Shown here one piece after another: positions 18,699 to 27,482 of a stretch of 64,000 bases of DNA (positions are counted from its first letter, which is position 1; each line of letters opens with the position of its first letter). The stretch lies in assembly GCA_017509605.1 (NCBI GenBank), contig JAFWPH010000016.1, positions 1 to 64,000 of the forward strand. The letters are read 5' to 3'. The translations under genes and the position numbers were made by a program. This DNA is from Bacteroidaceae bacterium. Lineage in GTDB: Bacteria; Bacteroidota; Bacteroidia; Bacteroidales; Bacteroidaceae. The notes under the pieces are model-generated. The model made no database searches and was not told where the DNA came from. It worked only from the letters and a program-made list of their open reading frames with translations.

Positions 18699-18740
18699 AA
18701 AGAAATCACCGGTAGGAAGCGTCCTGTCGGTGATTTCTTT
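18699..18740. terminator. bidirectional terminator
   Basis: The perfect 13-base arms AAAGAAATCACCG and CGGTGATTTCTTT flank a 16-base loop, with A-rich and T-rich ends. It sits between the convergent AAA ATPase and FKBP genes and can serve both. Confidence 0.85.
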
Positions 18741-18776
18741 GCTTATCCCGCCTTTAGGCAGGGAGTATGGTTATTC

Positions 18777-19865
18777 TTATTTAGTTCTTCTCGCAGCGGG
18801 TCTCTTAGAGGTGGGCAGCACTGCGTTAGGCTGAATGCCTGCAGGCTTGGCGTCGGTGGCAGGTGTGCTTGTTGCCGGTTGGTCGATACCGAGCAGTTCC
18901 ACGGTGAAGATCAAGGCCGAGTAAGGCTTGATCTTGGATCCTTGCCCTTGCTCGCGGTCACCGTAAGCCAGTTCCTGGGGAATATACACTTCCCACTTCG
19001 AGCCGACGGGCATGAGCATCAATGCCTCTGTCCAGCCCTTGATGACTTGGTTCACGCGGAATGACGAGGGTTTGTTGCGCTCGTACGAACTGTCAAAAAC
19101 CGTACCGTCAATCAGACGGCCTTCGTAGTTCACCTCCACCTTGTCTGTTCTCTTGGGCTTCTCGCCAGTACCCTCGGTCAGCACCTTGTACTGCAGACCG
19201 CTGGGCAAGGTCACCACTCCTTCCTTGAGTTTGTTCTCTTCAAGGAACTTCTCGCCTGCCAGGCGGTTGGCGCCGTACATAGCCTCCTTGTTCTCCGCAT
19301 GGCGTGCCTCCATCTTCTGCTGGAACTCTTTGGCTGCTTCCTCACCCTTGAGGTCGGTCTTTCCCAGTGAGCTGTTGATGATGGCCTTGGCGAGCAGGCT
19401 GGTTGATATCATTTTGCCTGGTTCTGCTGCGTAGTAGTCGGCGCTGAACTGCTGGCTGACCCTTGCTATCTGTGTAGCCACTTCTGTGCCAGCATAGTAG
19501 GCTGCCTTCGCCTTGTCAAGGGTGTCGGCCTCTATTCTGTCCATCACGCCCCGTATGAAGTCGTTCAGGTAGTTGGCGGTATCCACTTTCAACTGATTGA
19601 CCACGAAGTTCATGAAACCGTTCGACTGTGAGCAGCCGAAAATATAGGTCATGGAGTCCTCGCGGGTCATGAGTTGTGGAATGGTCATGTCGTAAGCCTC
19701 TTCCGACACATTGGAGCCCTTCTTCTTGTCTTTCTTTGCTTTCTTCTCCTTCGCTGGTTTCACCTTAGTGGCCTTCACGCTGTCGCCAGTCACTTCGGTT
19801 ATTCCGGCATTGGCTGCGGATGAGCACAGGAAGAACGTAAGGAATGCTATAAGAATCGTTTTCAT
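18777..19865 (-). CDS. periplasmic FKBP-type peptidyl-prolyl isomerase (long form)
   Basis: 362 residues. A signal peptide (residues 1-20, [20 protein letters not shown]) is followed by a Lys-rich low-complexity segment ([15 protein letters not shown]), an FKBP N-terminal helical dimerisation domain, and the FKBP catalytic domain ([18 protein letters not shown] ... [15 protein letters not shown] ... [17 protein letters not shown]). It catalyses proline isomerisation during folding of exported proteins. It ends in a basic, proline-rich tail ([11 protein letters not shown]). It is the last of three tandem FKBP genes, 22 bases after the second. Confidence 0.92.
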   Translation of the reverse strand: MKTILIAFLTFFLCSSAANAGITEVTGDSVKATKVKPAKEKKAKKDKKKGSNVSEEAYDMTIPQLMTREDSMTYIFGCSQSNGFMNFVVNQLKVDTANYLNDFIRGVMDRIEADTLDKAKAAYYAGTEVATQIARVSQQFSADYYAAEPGKMISTSLLAKAIINSSLGKTDLKGEEAAKEFQQKMEARHAENKEAMYGANRLAGEKFLEENKLKEGVVTLPSGLQYKVLTEGTGEKPKRTDKVEVNYEGRLIDGTVFDSSYERNKPSSFRVNQVIKGWTEALMLMPVGSKWEVYIPQELAYGDREQGQGSKIKPYSALIFTVELLGIDQPATSTPATDAKPAGIQPNAVLPTSKRPAARRTK

Positions 19866-19887
19866 TGCAAAGTTGCTCCCTTGTTAT

Positions 19888-20769
19888 TTATTTCTTGTTG
19901 GTCACGCTCTTTGACTCAAGCTCGAAAATCAATGCGGAGAAAGGCTTGATCTGCTGGCCGGCAGGACGTGAACCGTAAGCGAGGTCGTAGGGGATATACA
20001 CTTCCCATACAGAGCCCTGTGGCATCAGTTTGATGGCCTCGGTCACACCCTGGATGAAGCCGGGACGGTCCAGACGCAGTTCCAGTGGCTGACGGCCTTC
20101 GTCTTTTGATGAGTCGAACTTGGTGCCGTCGATGAGCTTGCCTGTGTAGTCGAAAGTCACGGTCGAGCTGTCGTTAGGCAAAACGCCAGTGCCTTCCTTG
20201 ATGACCTTGTACTGCAAGCCGCTGGGAAGCGTCACCACGCCTTCCTTGGTCTTGTTCTTGGCGAGGAACTCCTCACCGGCCTTCTTGTTCTCACCGTACT
20301 GCTTCTCTGTATTGCGTTCTACGATAGGCTGGAGGTTCTTCTGATAGTCGTTGTAAGCATCTTCAGGACTCTTTGTGTTCTTGTGTGTGAGACCAGCCAC
20401 AAGTCCTGCGAGGATGTGCTGTGGGTTCACCTGCATGGTGGAGTCGCCGGCATATACTTCGTTCGACATGCCTTTGGCCATCTGCTTCACCTGCTTGCCA
20501 ATCTGAATACCGCTGAGATAAGCGTCGCGGCTCTTGTCTTCGTCCTGAGTGGCACCTTCTTTCATGCCCTTGATGACAGCGTCCAACTGAGTGCTGTCCA
20601 CACCCAGCTGCATGGTCATGTACTGGCGGAGGCTCTCCGACTGTGCGACACCGAGGTCATAAGCCAGTGAGTCAACGTCTGTTTTCAAATCTGCTTTCAC
20701 TTCTGTGTTGTTGCAAGATGTGAAAGCCAAGGCGGCTACTGCGGCCGTCATAAGCAAATACTTCTTCAT
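19888..20769 (-). CDS. FKBP-type peptidyl-prolyl isomerase, lipoprotein form
   Basis: 293 residues. MKKYLLMTAAVAALAFTSC is a lipoprotein signal with lipidation expected at Cys19, so the enzyme is membrane-tethered. An N-terminal FKBP dimerisation domain is followed by the catalytic domain (GLQYKVIKEGTGVLP ... FDYTGKLIDGTKFDSS ... WEVYIPYDLAYGSRPAG). The ATG at 20769 gives the signal sequence; the longer frame to 20823 does not. It shares the domain plan of both neighbours but has a different anchoring signal, so the three paralogues probably act in different compartments. Confidence 0.92.
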   Translation of the reverse strand: MKKYLLMTAAVAALAFTSCNNTEVKADLKTDVDSLAYDLGVAQSESLRQYMTMQLGVDSTQLDAVIKGMKEGATQDEDKSRDAYLSGIQIGKQVKQMAKGMSNEVYAGDSTMQVNPQHILAGLVAGLTHKNTKSPEDAYNDYQKNLQPIVERNTEKQYGENKKAGEEFLAKNKTKEGVVTLPSGLQYKVIKEGTGVLPNDSSTVTFDYTGKLIDGTKFDSSKDEGRQPLELRLDRPGFIQGVTEAIKLMPQGSVWEVYIPYDLAYGSRPAGQQIKPFSALIFELESKSVTNKK

Positions 20770-20827
20770 TGTGTTTAAGATTTTTATTTTGTTGGATTTA
20801 TAGTCTATGGTTTGGTAATTCACAGGA

Positions 20828-21436
20828 TTACAGTACTTTGATTAGCTCCACGTCGAAAACCAGGGTGCTGAAAGGTGGTATCAACTCACCGGCACCGCCT
20901 TCTCCGTAGGCGAGCATGTAGGGGATGTAGAAACGGTACTTGGCTCCTTCTGCCATGAGCTGCACACCTTCGGTCCAGCCTGCAATCACCTGTTGCAAAC
21001 CGAAGTCAGCGGGTTGGTTGCGACGGTAGGAGCTATCGAAAACCGTACCGTCAATCAATCGGCCTTCGTAGTGGCAGCGTACGGTGTCAGTGGCTTTGGG
21101 AGTCTTGCCGGTACCCTTTTGCAGCACCTCGTACTGAAGGCCGCTCTTCGTCACTGTCACACCCTCTTTCTTGGCGTTCTCCTCCAAGAAAGCCTTGCCT
21201 GAAGAAAGCGCCTGCTTGCCTTTTTCTGCCTTCTCGGCATTCAGTGTGTCCTGAAGCTGGCTGAAATATGAGTTTACGATTTGCTGTGCCTCGGAACTGG
21301 AGAAACGCGGCTGATTGCCGTTCAGCACATCCTTGATGGCCAATGCGAAGTCATCTACGTTCAGGTCGCCACCTCTGAGCATGCTCCGGAGTTGCTGACC
21401 TATGCCAAGCCCCAGAGCATAACTTAACTTATCCAT
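20828..21436 (-). CDS. FKBP-type peptidyl-prolyl isomerase without signal peptide
   Basis: 202 residues beginning MDKLSYALGLGIGQQL with no export signal, so it is probably cytoplasmic. It has a short FKBP N-terminal domain and a full catalytic domain (GLQYEVLQKGTGKTP ... [15 protein letters not shown] ... YRFYIPYMLAYGEGGAG). It is the first gene of the FKBP array, 58 bases before the lipoprotein gene. The upstream frame to 21478 was rejected because it overlaps the promoter and adds no conserved sequence. Confidence 0.9.
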   Translation of the reverse strand: MDKLSYALGLGIGQQLRSMLRGGDLNVDDFALAIKDVLNGNQPRFSSSEAQQIVNSYFSQLQDTLNAEKAEKGKQALSSGKAFLEENAKKEGVTVTKSGLQYEVLQKGTGKTPKATDTVRCHYEGRLIDGTVFDSSYRRNQPADFGLQQVIAGWTEGVQLMAEGAKYRFYIPYMLAYGEGGAGELIPPFSTLVFDVELIKVL

Positions 21437-21475
21437 AAAAATGTCTCTTTTTTGTGTAATATTACTAAAATCATG

Positions 21476-21483
21476 CAAAGTTA
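21476..21483 (-). promoter_or_regulatory. -7 box of the FKBP operon
   Basis: TAACTTTG on the minus strand, 39 bases before the first FKBP start, matches TAnnTTTG. The intervals inside the array show no other good box, so the three genes may form one transcript. Confidence 0.5.
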
Positions 21484-21628
21484 CGCTTTTATTTTCTTGT
21501 CTTTCTGCTGTTTGGTATATTTTTTGTTAAATTTGCAAAGAATAATTCAAAAAATGGCCTATTTTGCCCAAATTCGACGTTATCTTTACTCTATATCATA
21601 TTGAATAACATCAAAAAAGTAGAATAAG

Positions 21629-22333
21629 ATGAAAAAGTTGGTTTTTCTTACCGGAGCAGGCATATCGGTTGATAGCGGCTTCAGCACATTCAGGGATGCG
21701 AACGGACTCTGGGAGCAGTATTCTGTGCAGGATGTGGCTTCCATCGAGGGCTACTGGCGCAATCCATCTCTCGTCATCAACTTCTATAATAATCTGCGCC
21801 ATCAGTTGGTGGATGCATCTCCGAATGAGGGACACAGGTTGGTGGCATCGCTTGAAGAACACTTCGACACCACGGTCGTGACGCAGAATGTGGACGACCT
21901 ACACGAACGCGCTGGCAGCACCAATGTCATCCATCTGCATGGCGAACTGATGAAAGCCACTTCGACCAACAACCCTAACGACAAACGGTGCATACAGACG
22001 CTCACTCCCGACAACCTCGACATACAAATCGGTGACAAGGCCAAGGATGGCAGCCAGCTACGTCCTTTCATCGTCTGGTTTGGTGAGGCGGTTCCGATGA
22101 TGGATGAGGCCGCGCGTGCTGCCATGAACGCCGACATCTTCGTTGTGATAGGCACCTCACTCAATGTCTATCCTGCCGCTGGACTAATCAGTTATGTCCC
22201 GCGCGAGGCGAAGATCTACCTCATCGACCCCAAGCCCGTGAAGGTGCCCTACGGAATAGATGTTCACACCATTCAAAAGGGAGCCTCTGAGGGAATGAAG
22301 GATTTGAAGGAGATACTGCTTACCCTGAAGTGA
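21629..22333 (+). CDS. cobB: NAD-dependent protein deacylase (sirtuin, CobB-like)
   Basis: 234 residues of the Sir2 family. It has the NAD-binding motif GAGISVDSG, TFRDANGLW, TQNVDDLHERAG, and the catalytic His104 in VIHLHGEL, then GTSLNVYPAAG. It removes acyl groups from lysines using NAD. The four zinc-binding cysteines usually found after the HGEL motif are missing; only one Cys (RCIQT) occurs there. The Tyr of the desuccinylase Y-x-x-R motif of E. coli CobB is present in FYNNLRHQL, but the Arg position appears to be Leu, so acyl preference may differ. The stop overlaps the next start (TGATG), so the two are probably translationally coupled. Confidence 0.9.
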   Translation: MKKLVFLTGAGISVDSGFSTFRDANGLWEQYSVQDVASIEGYWRNPSLVINFYNNLRHQLVDASPNEGHRLVASLEEHFDTTVVTQNVDDLHERAGSTNVIHLHGELMKATSTNNPNDKRCIQTLTPDNLDIQIGDKAKDGSQLRPFIVWFGEAVPMMDEAARAAMNADIFVVIGTSLNVYPAAGLISYVPREAKIYLIDPKPVKVPYGIDVHTIQKGASEGMKDLKEILLTLK

Positions 22334-23604
22334 TGGAGAACTACCATATCCAGACCCTCGACAACGGCCTGCGCATCATCCACCTGCCTTCGCCTACCAA
22401 TGTGGCGTATTGTGGCATAGCCATCGACGCAGGGGCGAGAGACGAACGAGATGGCGAGCATGGCATCGCCCACTTTTGCGAGCACCTCCTTTTCAAAGGC
22501 ACTCGCAAGAGAAAGGCGTGGCATATCATCAACCGTATGGATTCTGTGGGAGGCGACCTCAATGCCTATACCAACAAGGAGGAGACCGTGGTTTATGCCG
22601 CGTTCACCAAACAGCATTTCGCACGCGCTGTGGAGTTGATAGCCGACATCGTCTTCCATAGCACTTTCCCACAGCATGAGATCGACAAGGAGGTGGAGGT
22701 TGTCGCAGAGGAGATTGAGAGCTACAACGACTCACCAGCCGAACTCATCTTCGACCAGTTCGAGAACATGATCTACCATGAACACCCTCTTGGTCACGAC
22801 ATCCTTGGCAAGGCCGACAGGGTGAGACGGTTCACTACCGAAGACGCCATGTCGTTCACCCATCGCTACTACAGGCCCGAGAACATGGTGTTCTTTGTCT
22901 TCGGTCATCTTCCATTCAACAGGGTTGTCAGTACTGTGGAGAAATACTGTGGAGGCGCTCCCCAATGGAGTATCGATGGACTGCTGACAGATACTGACAC
23001 CCGCGGGTCTGTTTTCAAGGGCGACAAATGGAGGTTGCCTTTGCAGGATTATCTGCCCGAGAGAAAGAGGGAAGACCGTTCCACCCACCAGGCACATGTG
23101 ATGTTGGGAGGCAGGGCTTATCCTGCCAGCGACCAGCGACGCATCGCCATGTACTTCCTCAACAACATCATTGCAGGCCCCAGCATGAACACCATGCTCA
23201 ACATCGCCCTCAGGGAGCACAACGGCCTGGTCTATACCGTGGAGAGTTCACTGACCAACTATACCGACACTGGCACCTTTGGATTGTATTTCGGATGCGA
23301 TAGTAAAGATGTGGAACGGTGTCTGGGCATCATCCGCAGGGAGTTCGACAAGCTCATTGCCACACCCTTGTCGCAGCGACAGATGCAAGCTGCCCTCAAG
23401 CAGATGAAAGGACAGATACTTGTGGCCTGCGACAACTTCGAGAGCTACGCCCTCGACATGGCGAAGTCGTTTCTCCATTACAACATCTTCGAAGGCATCG
23501 ACGACACCTTGACCCAACTCTCCGCACTCACACCCGAACTGATTCAGCAGACAGCCTGCGAAATGTTGGCGGAAGACCGCCTCTCCGCTTTGGTGTATGA
23601 ATGA
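22333..23604 (+). CDS. M16 family zinc metallopeptidase
   Basis: 423-residue single-module insulinase/pitrilysin-type peptidase. The inverted zinc motif HFCEH (His47, Glu50, His51) is intact, with the downstream glutamate in EVEVVAEEIESY. C-terminal M16 blocks include GPSMNTMLNIALREHNGLVYTVESS. No signal peptide is visible, so it is likely cytosolic, as in the YmxG/PqqL group of processing peptidases. It is a half-size protein, so an active form would need dimerisation. The ATG at 22333 was chosen over a GTG one codon earlier because it overlaps the sirtuin stop. Confidence 0.9.
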   Translation: MENYHIQTLDNGLRIIHLPSPTNVAYCGIAIDAGARDERDGEHGIAHFCEHLLFKGTRKRKAWHIINRMDSVGGDLNAYTNKEETVVYAAFTKQHFARAVELIADIVFHSTFPQHEIDKEVEVVAEEIESYNDSPAELIFDQFENMIYHEHPLGHDILGKADRVRRFTTEDAMSFTHRYYRPENMVFFVFGHLPFNRVVSTVEKYCGGAPQWSIDGLLTDTDTRGSVFKGDKWRLPLQDYLPERKREDRSTHQAHVMLGGRAYPASDQRRIAMYFLNNIIAGPSMNTMLNIALREHNGLVYTVESSLTNYTDTGTFGLYFGCDSKDVERCLGIIRREFDKLIATPLSQRQMQAALKQMKGQILVACDNFESYALDMAKSFLHYNIFEGIDDTLTQLSALTPELIQQTACEMLAEDRLSALVYE

Positions 23605-23653
23605 AATCCCTAAAGATCCTTTTCCCCCGAATCTTTGGTTTTCACAAAATAAC

Positions 23654-23684
23654 AATCGCCCGAGGCAGTTGACCTCGGGCGATT
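23654..23684. terminator. strong terminator-type hairpin
   Basis: 12-base perfect arms with a 7-base loop. The U-rich side is on the minus strand; on the plus strand no T-run follows. It may serve the candidate small RNA. Confidence 0.65.
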
Positions 23685-23705
23685 CCCGATGGGCATATAT
23701 ATGTC

Positions 23706-23736
23706 CTACCAGGTGATTTGGCGATTCTTATAACAG
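23706..23736 (-). repeat. copy A of the CTGTTATA..ATCGCCAAA motif
   Basis: On the minus strand it reads CTGTTATAAG, AATCGCCAAAT, CACCTGGTAG. A second copy with two one-base gaps is at 34534-34565 (plus) and a partial third at 34694-34714 (minus). Conservation over about 30 bases outside any gene suggests a dispersed structured element. Confidence 0.6.
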
Positions 23737-23892
23737 AAGCTAAATCTGCAGTGCAAAAATAAATAAACATTCGGTAATAAAGAAATCGTTTTAAGGTTTT
23801 TATTACAAAAAACATACGCTTGTATCTCAAACGTAATAATATACGAAATGTGCGCAAACTAAACGTGCTATTCCGTTTTTTATTCCCCCTTA

Positions 23893-23924
23893 TTTGGGTC
23901 ATTCCGTCCTTTTTGCTAAATTCG
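23893..23924 (+). promoter_or_regulatory. promoter of the 464-residue hypothetical gene
   Basis: TTTG (23893-23896) and TAAATTCG (23917-23924) are 20 bases apart; the -7 box differs from TAnnTTTG at one base. The ATG at 23929 lies only 4 bases past the box, so the mRNA would be leaderless or nearly so unless translation starts further in. Confidence 0.5.
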
Positions 23925-23928
23925 TAGC

Positions 23929-25323
23929 ATGAACGACAATGACAAAAAATATGAGGCATGGCTCACCACCATCGCCAACACACGGTTGCTGTTCAACCGA
24001 ATGGAAGAACTGGAGGACATGTTCGACATCCAATCCATCCATAACAATGGCATGAAGCGAAGCTTCCCTACTTACGAGCGCATGAGAGGTGCATTCCGCG
24101 ACCTCATGGTTGAGGCGTTTGAACAGACCAACTACTCCGTTTACCTCGACCAACTGCTCATCGACTACAAGAAGGCCTGGGAATTCTATAAGCACAAACT
24201 TGCGCGCCGAACCAACCCCGAGACAATACCCATGGACCTGCTCAACTTCTTCTGCTCGCCCAACATGGGTGATACAGTTCCAAAGAAGCGTCAGGAAATC
24301 TTCCGAATGGCGGCTGAGCAGGATGTGGATTTCACCATTTTGTTGTTGCTGCAGATGAAAGCTCTGCCTGGCTACGACTCCAAGGAGGGCGACGTTGAGG
24401 ATTTCGCCGTGGTTTATGAGAAGGTCATGCAACTGCTCGAGAATTTCTCTGGGTCGGGTGTTTTTGAGGTGCCGCCAGCCATCAACAGAGCGAGAATAGA
24501 GAAGAATAAGACACGTTTGATGCTTTACTATCATGTGTTATGCATTCTCAATGTCTATCGCTCATTTACGAAAAAGATGAACATGTACGACCTTTCCACT
24601 GATCTTAAGGCTTCTTTGCTTCCTCTTGACTTGGAAGGGATATGGAATGAATGTGGTGGTACATCTCAACTCACCCGTTTCTGGCAATTTGAACAAACGG
24701 AATCCAATGCGTGTTATTTTGCAACCTTGTGGAAGAAAGACGCAGATAACAACCTCAAGGGGATTCGCTACACCATTTTCTGCATGGAAGGTGATAACGG
24801 CAACATGGTTGTCTATATGATGCACCCACTGAGCATGAGGCACCGCATAGAGGGAAAAGCATATTCCGATATCGATCATGCTTGGTACACTATGCCTGCC
24901 CCAGAAAGTCTCCATCCCAGCGAGCTACCACTCAAGCGGTTGCTTCCTTCTTCTGTTTGGAAACATGAGATTAACCTCACGCGCGTGACCGACGAGAAGA
25001 CCTTGGCTCTCTACAACCGTTGGCTCCACAAGGATTGTGTTGTCATTGACGTGTATGAGCAAGACCGGTATCTTTTCCTTCAGAAACTATATGCCGTCAC
25101 GAGCACCCATTTATACATTTCTTCGGAAAACGAAGGGGAATACTTCAAGGTGCCTCGCGATTCAAGAGAAGGATTCGACCGTATTCAAATAGGTGACAAT
25201 GTGGGCATACTGAAGATGGGCGATGAAACCTATCTCGCCTTCGACGAGTTCCTGCTCTATATTCCCATCACCGACAGCGAACTCAAAAAATACGGCATAG
25301 AGCGAGTGAAAGGCATAGAATGA
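23929..25323 (+). CDS. hypothetical protein of 464 residues
   Basis: No family recognised. The protein has no signal peptide or membrane segment. The first 170 residues are helical and charged (MEELEDMFDI, AFRDLMVEAFEQTNY, YKKAWEFYKHKLARR). The last 100 look beta-rich (DRYLFLQKLYAVTSTHLYIS, GDNVGILKMGDETYLAFDEFLLYIP). The frame is intact, base composition is like the housekeeping genes, and a promoter lies directly upstream, so it should be expressed. It stands alone between the candidate small RNA and the remnant of a nuclease gene. An internal start at 23995 is possible if the mRNA needs a leader. Confidence 0.7.
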   Translation: MNDNDKKYEAWLTTIANTRLLFNRMEELEDMFDIQSIHNNGMKRSFPTYERMRGAFRDLMVEAFEQTNYSVYLDQLLIDYKKAWEFYKHKLARRTNPETIPMDLLNFFCSPNMGDTVPKKRQEIFRMAAEQDVDFTILLLLQMKALPGYDSKEGDVEDFAVVYEKVMQLLENFSGSGVFEVPPAINRARIEKNKTRLMLYYHVLCILNVYRSFTKKMNMYDLSTDLKASLLPLDLEGIWNECGGTSQLTRFWQFEQTESNACYFATLWKKDADNNLKGIRYTIFCMEGDNGNMVVYMMHPLSMRHRIEGKAYSDIDHAWYTMPAPESLHPSELPLKRLLPSSVWKHEINLTRVTDEKTLALYNRWLHKDCVVIDVYEQDRYLFLQKLYAVTSTHLYISSENEGEYFKVPRDSREGFDRIQIGDNVGILKMGDETYLAFDEFLLYIPITDSELKKYGIERVKGIE

Positions 25324-25586
25324 CTATCTCTCCACCACCTTCCATTCTGCGATGCGTCGCTGTTCGCTTGTGAAGTTCACGCCAATCTTGAAGAGACGGC
25401 GTGGGTCGGAGGTGTAGGGCAGGGCATAGCCCTTGTCCTCGATTTGTTGCAAAGCCTCGTCTGCGCTCTTGTCGAGTTTGAACTCGAAGATATAGATGTA
25501 GTCGTCGGGATAACCACCTTCTGACCAGACTTTTCGCAAGCGCGTTCAATGACCCCAGCTGTTCCATTGCCTATGGGATAAATCAT
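25324..25586 (-). pseudogene. remnant of an AAA/PD-(D/E)XK (DUF1703-type) gene
   Basis: The minus strand encodes the C-terminal nuclease end of the same family as the gene at 25838. It reads DYIYIFEFKLDKSADEAL, IEDKGYALPY and RLFKIGVNFTSEQRRIAEWKV; FEFKLDK is the ExK catalytic strand. Only about 70 residues remain. Upstream of them the frame shifts to MIYPIGNGTAGVIERA, with no ATPase domain in front. It is therefore a truncated, frame-disrupted copy, pointing away from the second copy. Confidence 0.75.
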
Positions 25587-25723
25587 AATCGCCCCTTATT
25601 TTGTTTTCGTGTGCAAGTTACAGCTATTCCCTTAAACTCATAGCATCGATAGACGTTTTTTCACAGTATTTCGATTGCCAGTACTCCCTTTCGGGTTAAG
25701 ATGAAAGGTGGACAATGGTTCGG

Positions 25724-25761
25724 GTGGGGCTGCTATACAATGTGTTCAAAAGCCGCCCCAC
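25724..25761. other. GC-rich hairpin between the two nuclease-family copies
   Basis: The arms GTGGGGC and GCCCCAC enclose a 24-base spacer in the 251-base stretch between the remnant and the next gene. It could be a terminator or a relic of the rearrangement that truncated the first copy. Confidence 0.35.
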
Positions 25762-25803
25762 TATGATTTACATAAAATGTTTCGTGGTTTGTCGGATTTG
25801 TCA

Positions 25804-25811
25804 TACTTTTG
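25804..25811 (+). promoter_or_regulatory. -7 box upstream of the frameshifted AAA gene
   Basis: TACTTTTG matches TAnnTTTG, 27 bases before the ATG at 25838. TTCG at 25781-25784 is the only -33 candidate at 19 bases. Confidence 0.45.
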
Positions 25812-25837
25812 TGTTTGAAAAGGAATAACAGGTAATT

Positions 25838-27414
25838 ATGGGCACATACATCAACATTGGGAACGCCGGATTTCAACGAATACGCAGAAGTGAGTACATC
25901 GACAAGTCGGGATTGATTGCCGTAGTCAACAGCACACTCTTCACTGAACAAAGTCTCAGTTGCGTGACGCGTTGCCGTCGCTTCGGCAAGTCGATGGCGG
26001 CCAAGATGCTATGTGCTTACTACACTCCTGCGACTCGCGCAGTCTGTTCACTGACCTTGCAATTGCAAACGCCCCGTCGTTTGAGGAACACCTCAACAAA
26101 TACGCGGTGATTTATTTGGACATGACGGAGTTTGTGACTAGATTCCATGATGACGATATCGTGGGCAAGATTGATGCTACGTTGAAAAACGATGTGCTGA
26201 AAACTTACCCTGATGTGGAAACAGAGAAAGACGATGACCTGATGGGTTGTCTCATCCGTATTATGGAAGCCACAGGCGAACAGTTCGTCTTCATCATCGA
26301 CGAGTGGGATGCTATCTGCCGTGAGTTCAAGTCTGGCAGTGATGCCATGGACCGCTATGTCAACTGGCTGCGACGCATGTTCAAGGGGGTGAATGCCAGC
26401 AGGGTCTTCGCTGGCGTGTATATGACGGGTATCCTGCCCATCAAGAAATATAGTACTGAATCTGGGCTCAACAACTTCATCGAGTATTCCATGGTTGACC
26501 CTGGGGATATGGCAAGTTTCTTCGGATTCACAAAAGAAGAAGTCAAAACGTTGGCAGAGAAGCACAACGCAGATTTCGACGAGTTGGAGAAATGGTACGA
26601 TGGCTACCAAATAGGCGATGAACCTTCCATGTTCAACCCTAATTCCGTCATGCAGGCCATCAAGAAGAAACAGTGCCGCAGCTACTGGGCTTCTACGGGT
26701 GCCTTTGATGCTGTGGCTCATTACATCCAAATGAACTATGAGGGACTGAAAGACGATATCATCAAGATGTTGGCAGGTGGACGTTGCAAGGTGAATCCAA
26801 CTGGTTTCCAGAACGACATGTCTATCGTGAGAACTCGTGATGACGTACTTACAGTTCTTATACATTTGGGTTACCTTGCATACGATTGGCGCAAAGATGA
26901 ATGGTATATTCCAAACAAGGAAGTGGCCGGCGAGATGGAGAACGCCGTGAAGACCACAAACTGGCTTCCAGTGATTAATGCCCTTCAGCAATCGGAACAA
27001 CTGCTTCAAGACACGCTTGACGGCGACTGCGAGGCAGTGGCAAGAGGTGTGGAGGCCGCGCATGACGAACAGACCAGCATCCTCTCCTACAACAATGAGA
27101 ACTCACTGGCCTGCGTGCTGAATATCGCCTACTACTATGCAAGAAATGAATACATTATCCATCGTGAGTTGGCAACGGGAAAAGGTTTTGCCGACTTGGT
27201 CTTCATTCCTAGGAAGCATGTCGATAAGCCCGCCATGGTGGTGGAACTGAAAGACAACAAGGATGCAGATGCCGCTATCGATCAGATTAAGCGTAAGGAA
27301 TATCCCGCCAAGGTAGCGCAGTACACCGACAACCTGCTGCTTGTAGGCATCAACTACAACAAGCAGCAGAAGACTCACGAATGTCACATCGAGAAATTAG
27401 ACATAGAGTATTGA
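25838..27414 (+). pseudogene. frameshifted AAA ATPase / PD-(D/E)XK nuclease gene (DUF1703 type)
   Basis: The reading frame starts at 25838 (MGTYINIGNAGFQ ... VTRCRRFGKSMAAKMLCAYY), which includes the family P-loop-like segment RRFGKS. It moves near 26020-26035 into the -1 frame, which continues as CDSRSLFTDLAIA to 27414. The downstream part has FVFIIDEWD (Walker B), a helical middle and the nuclease end GKGFADLVFIPR and MVVELKDNKDADAAIDQIK with the ExK strand. A one-base loss explains the shift. No slippery heptamer is visible at the junction, so programmed frameshifting is unlikely. The downstream 484-residue frame could still be made alone but would lack the ATP-binding start. Members of this family are abundant and often broken in Bacteroidales. 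Confidence 0.8.
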
Positions 27415-27482
27415 GCATAGACCTATCCTATCCATAAGATTGTTCTTGAATCCATATTTACATGCTATTGATTTGTGATAAC

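Larger units (their letters stand above)
23648..23747 (-). ncRNA. candidate small RNA
   Basis: On the minus strand a -7 box TATTTTTG (23754-23761) is followed by about 100 bases with no ORF worth calling. They end in a strong hairpin (arms AATCGCCCGAGG and CCTCGGGCGATT, 23654-23684) and the U-rich tail TTGTTATTTT. The transcript would contain the motif CTGTTATAAG-AATCGCCAAAT, which recurs twice near 34.5-34.7 kb. Alternatively the hairpin may simply end transcription of the M16 gene. Confidence 0.42.

Noticed and set aside
26015..26040. Programmed -1 frameshift in the AAA/nuclease gene
   Set aside because: No slippery heptamer or stimulatory structure is visible at the junction (tactacactcctgcgactc), and a neighbouring copy of the family is also broken, so decay or a read error is simpler.
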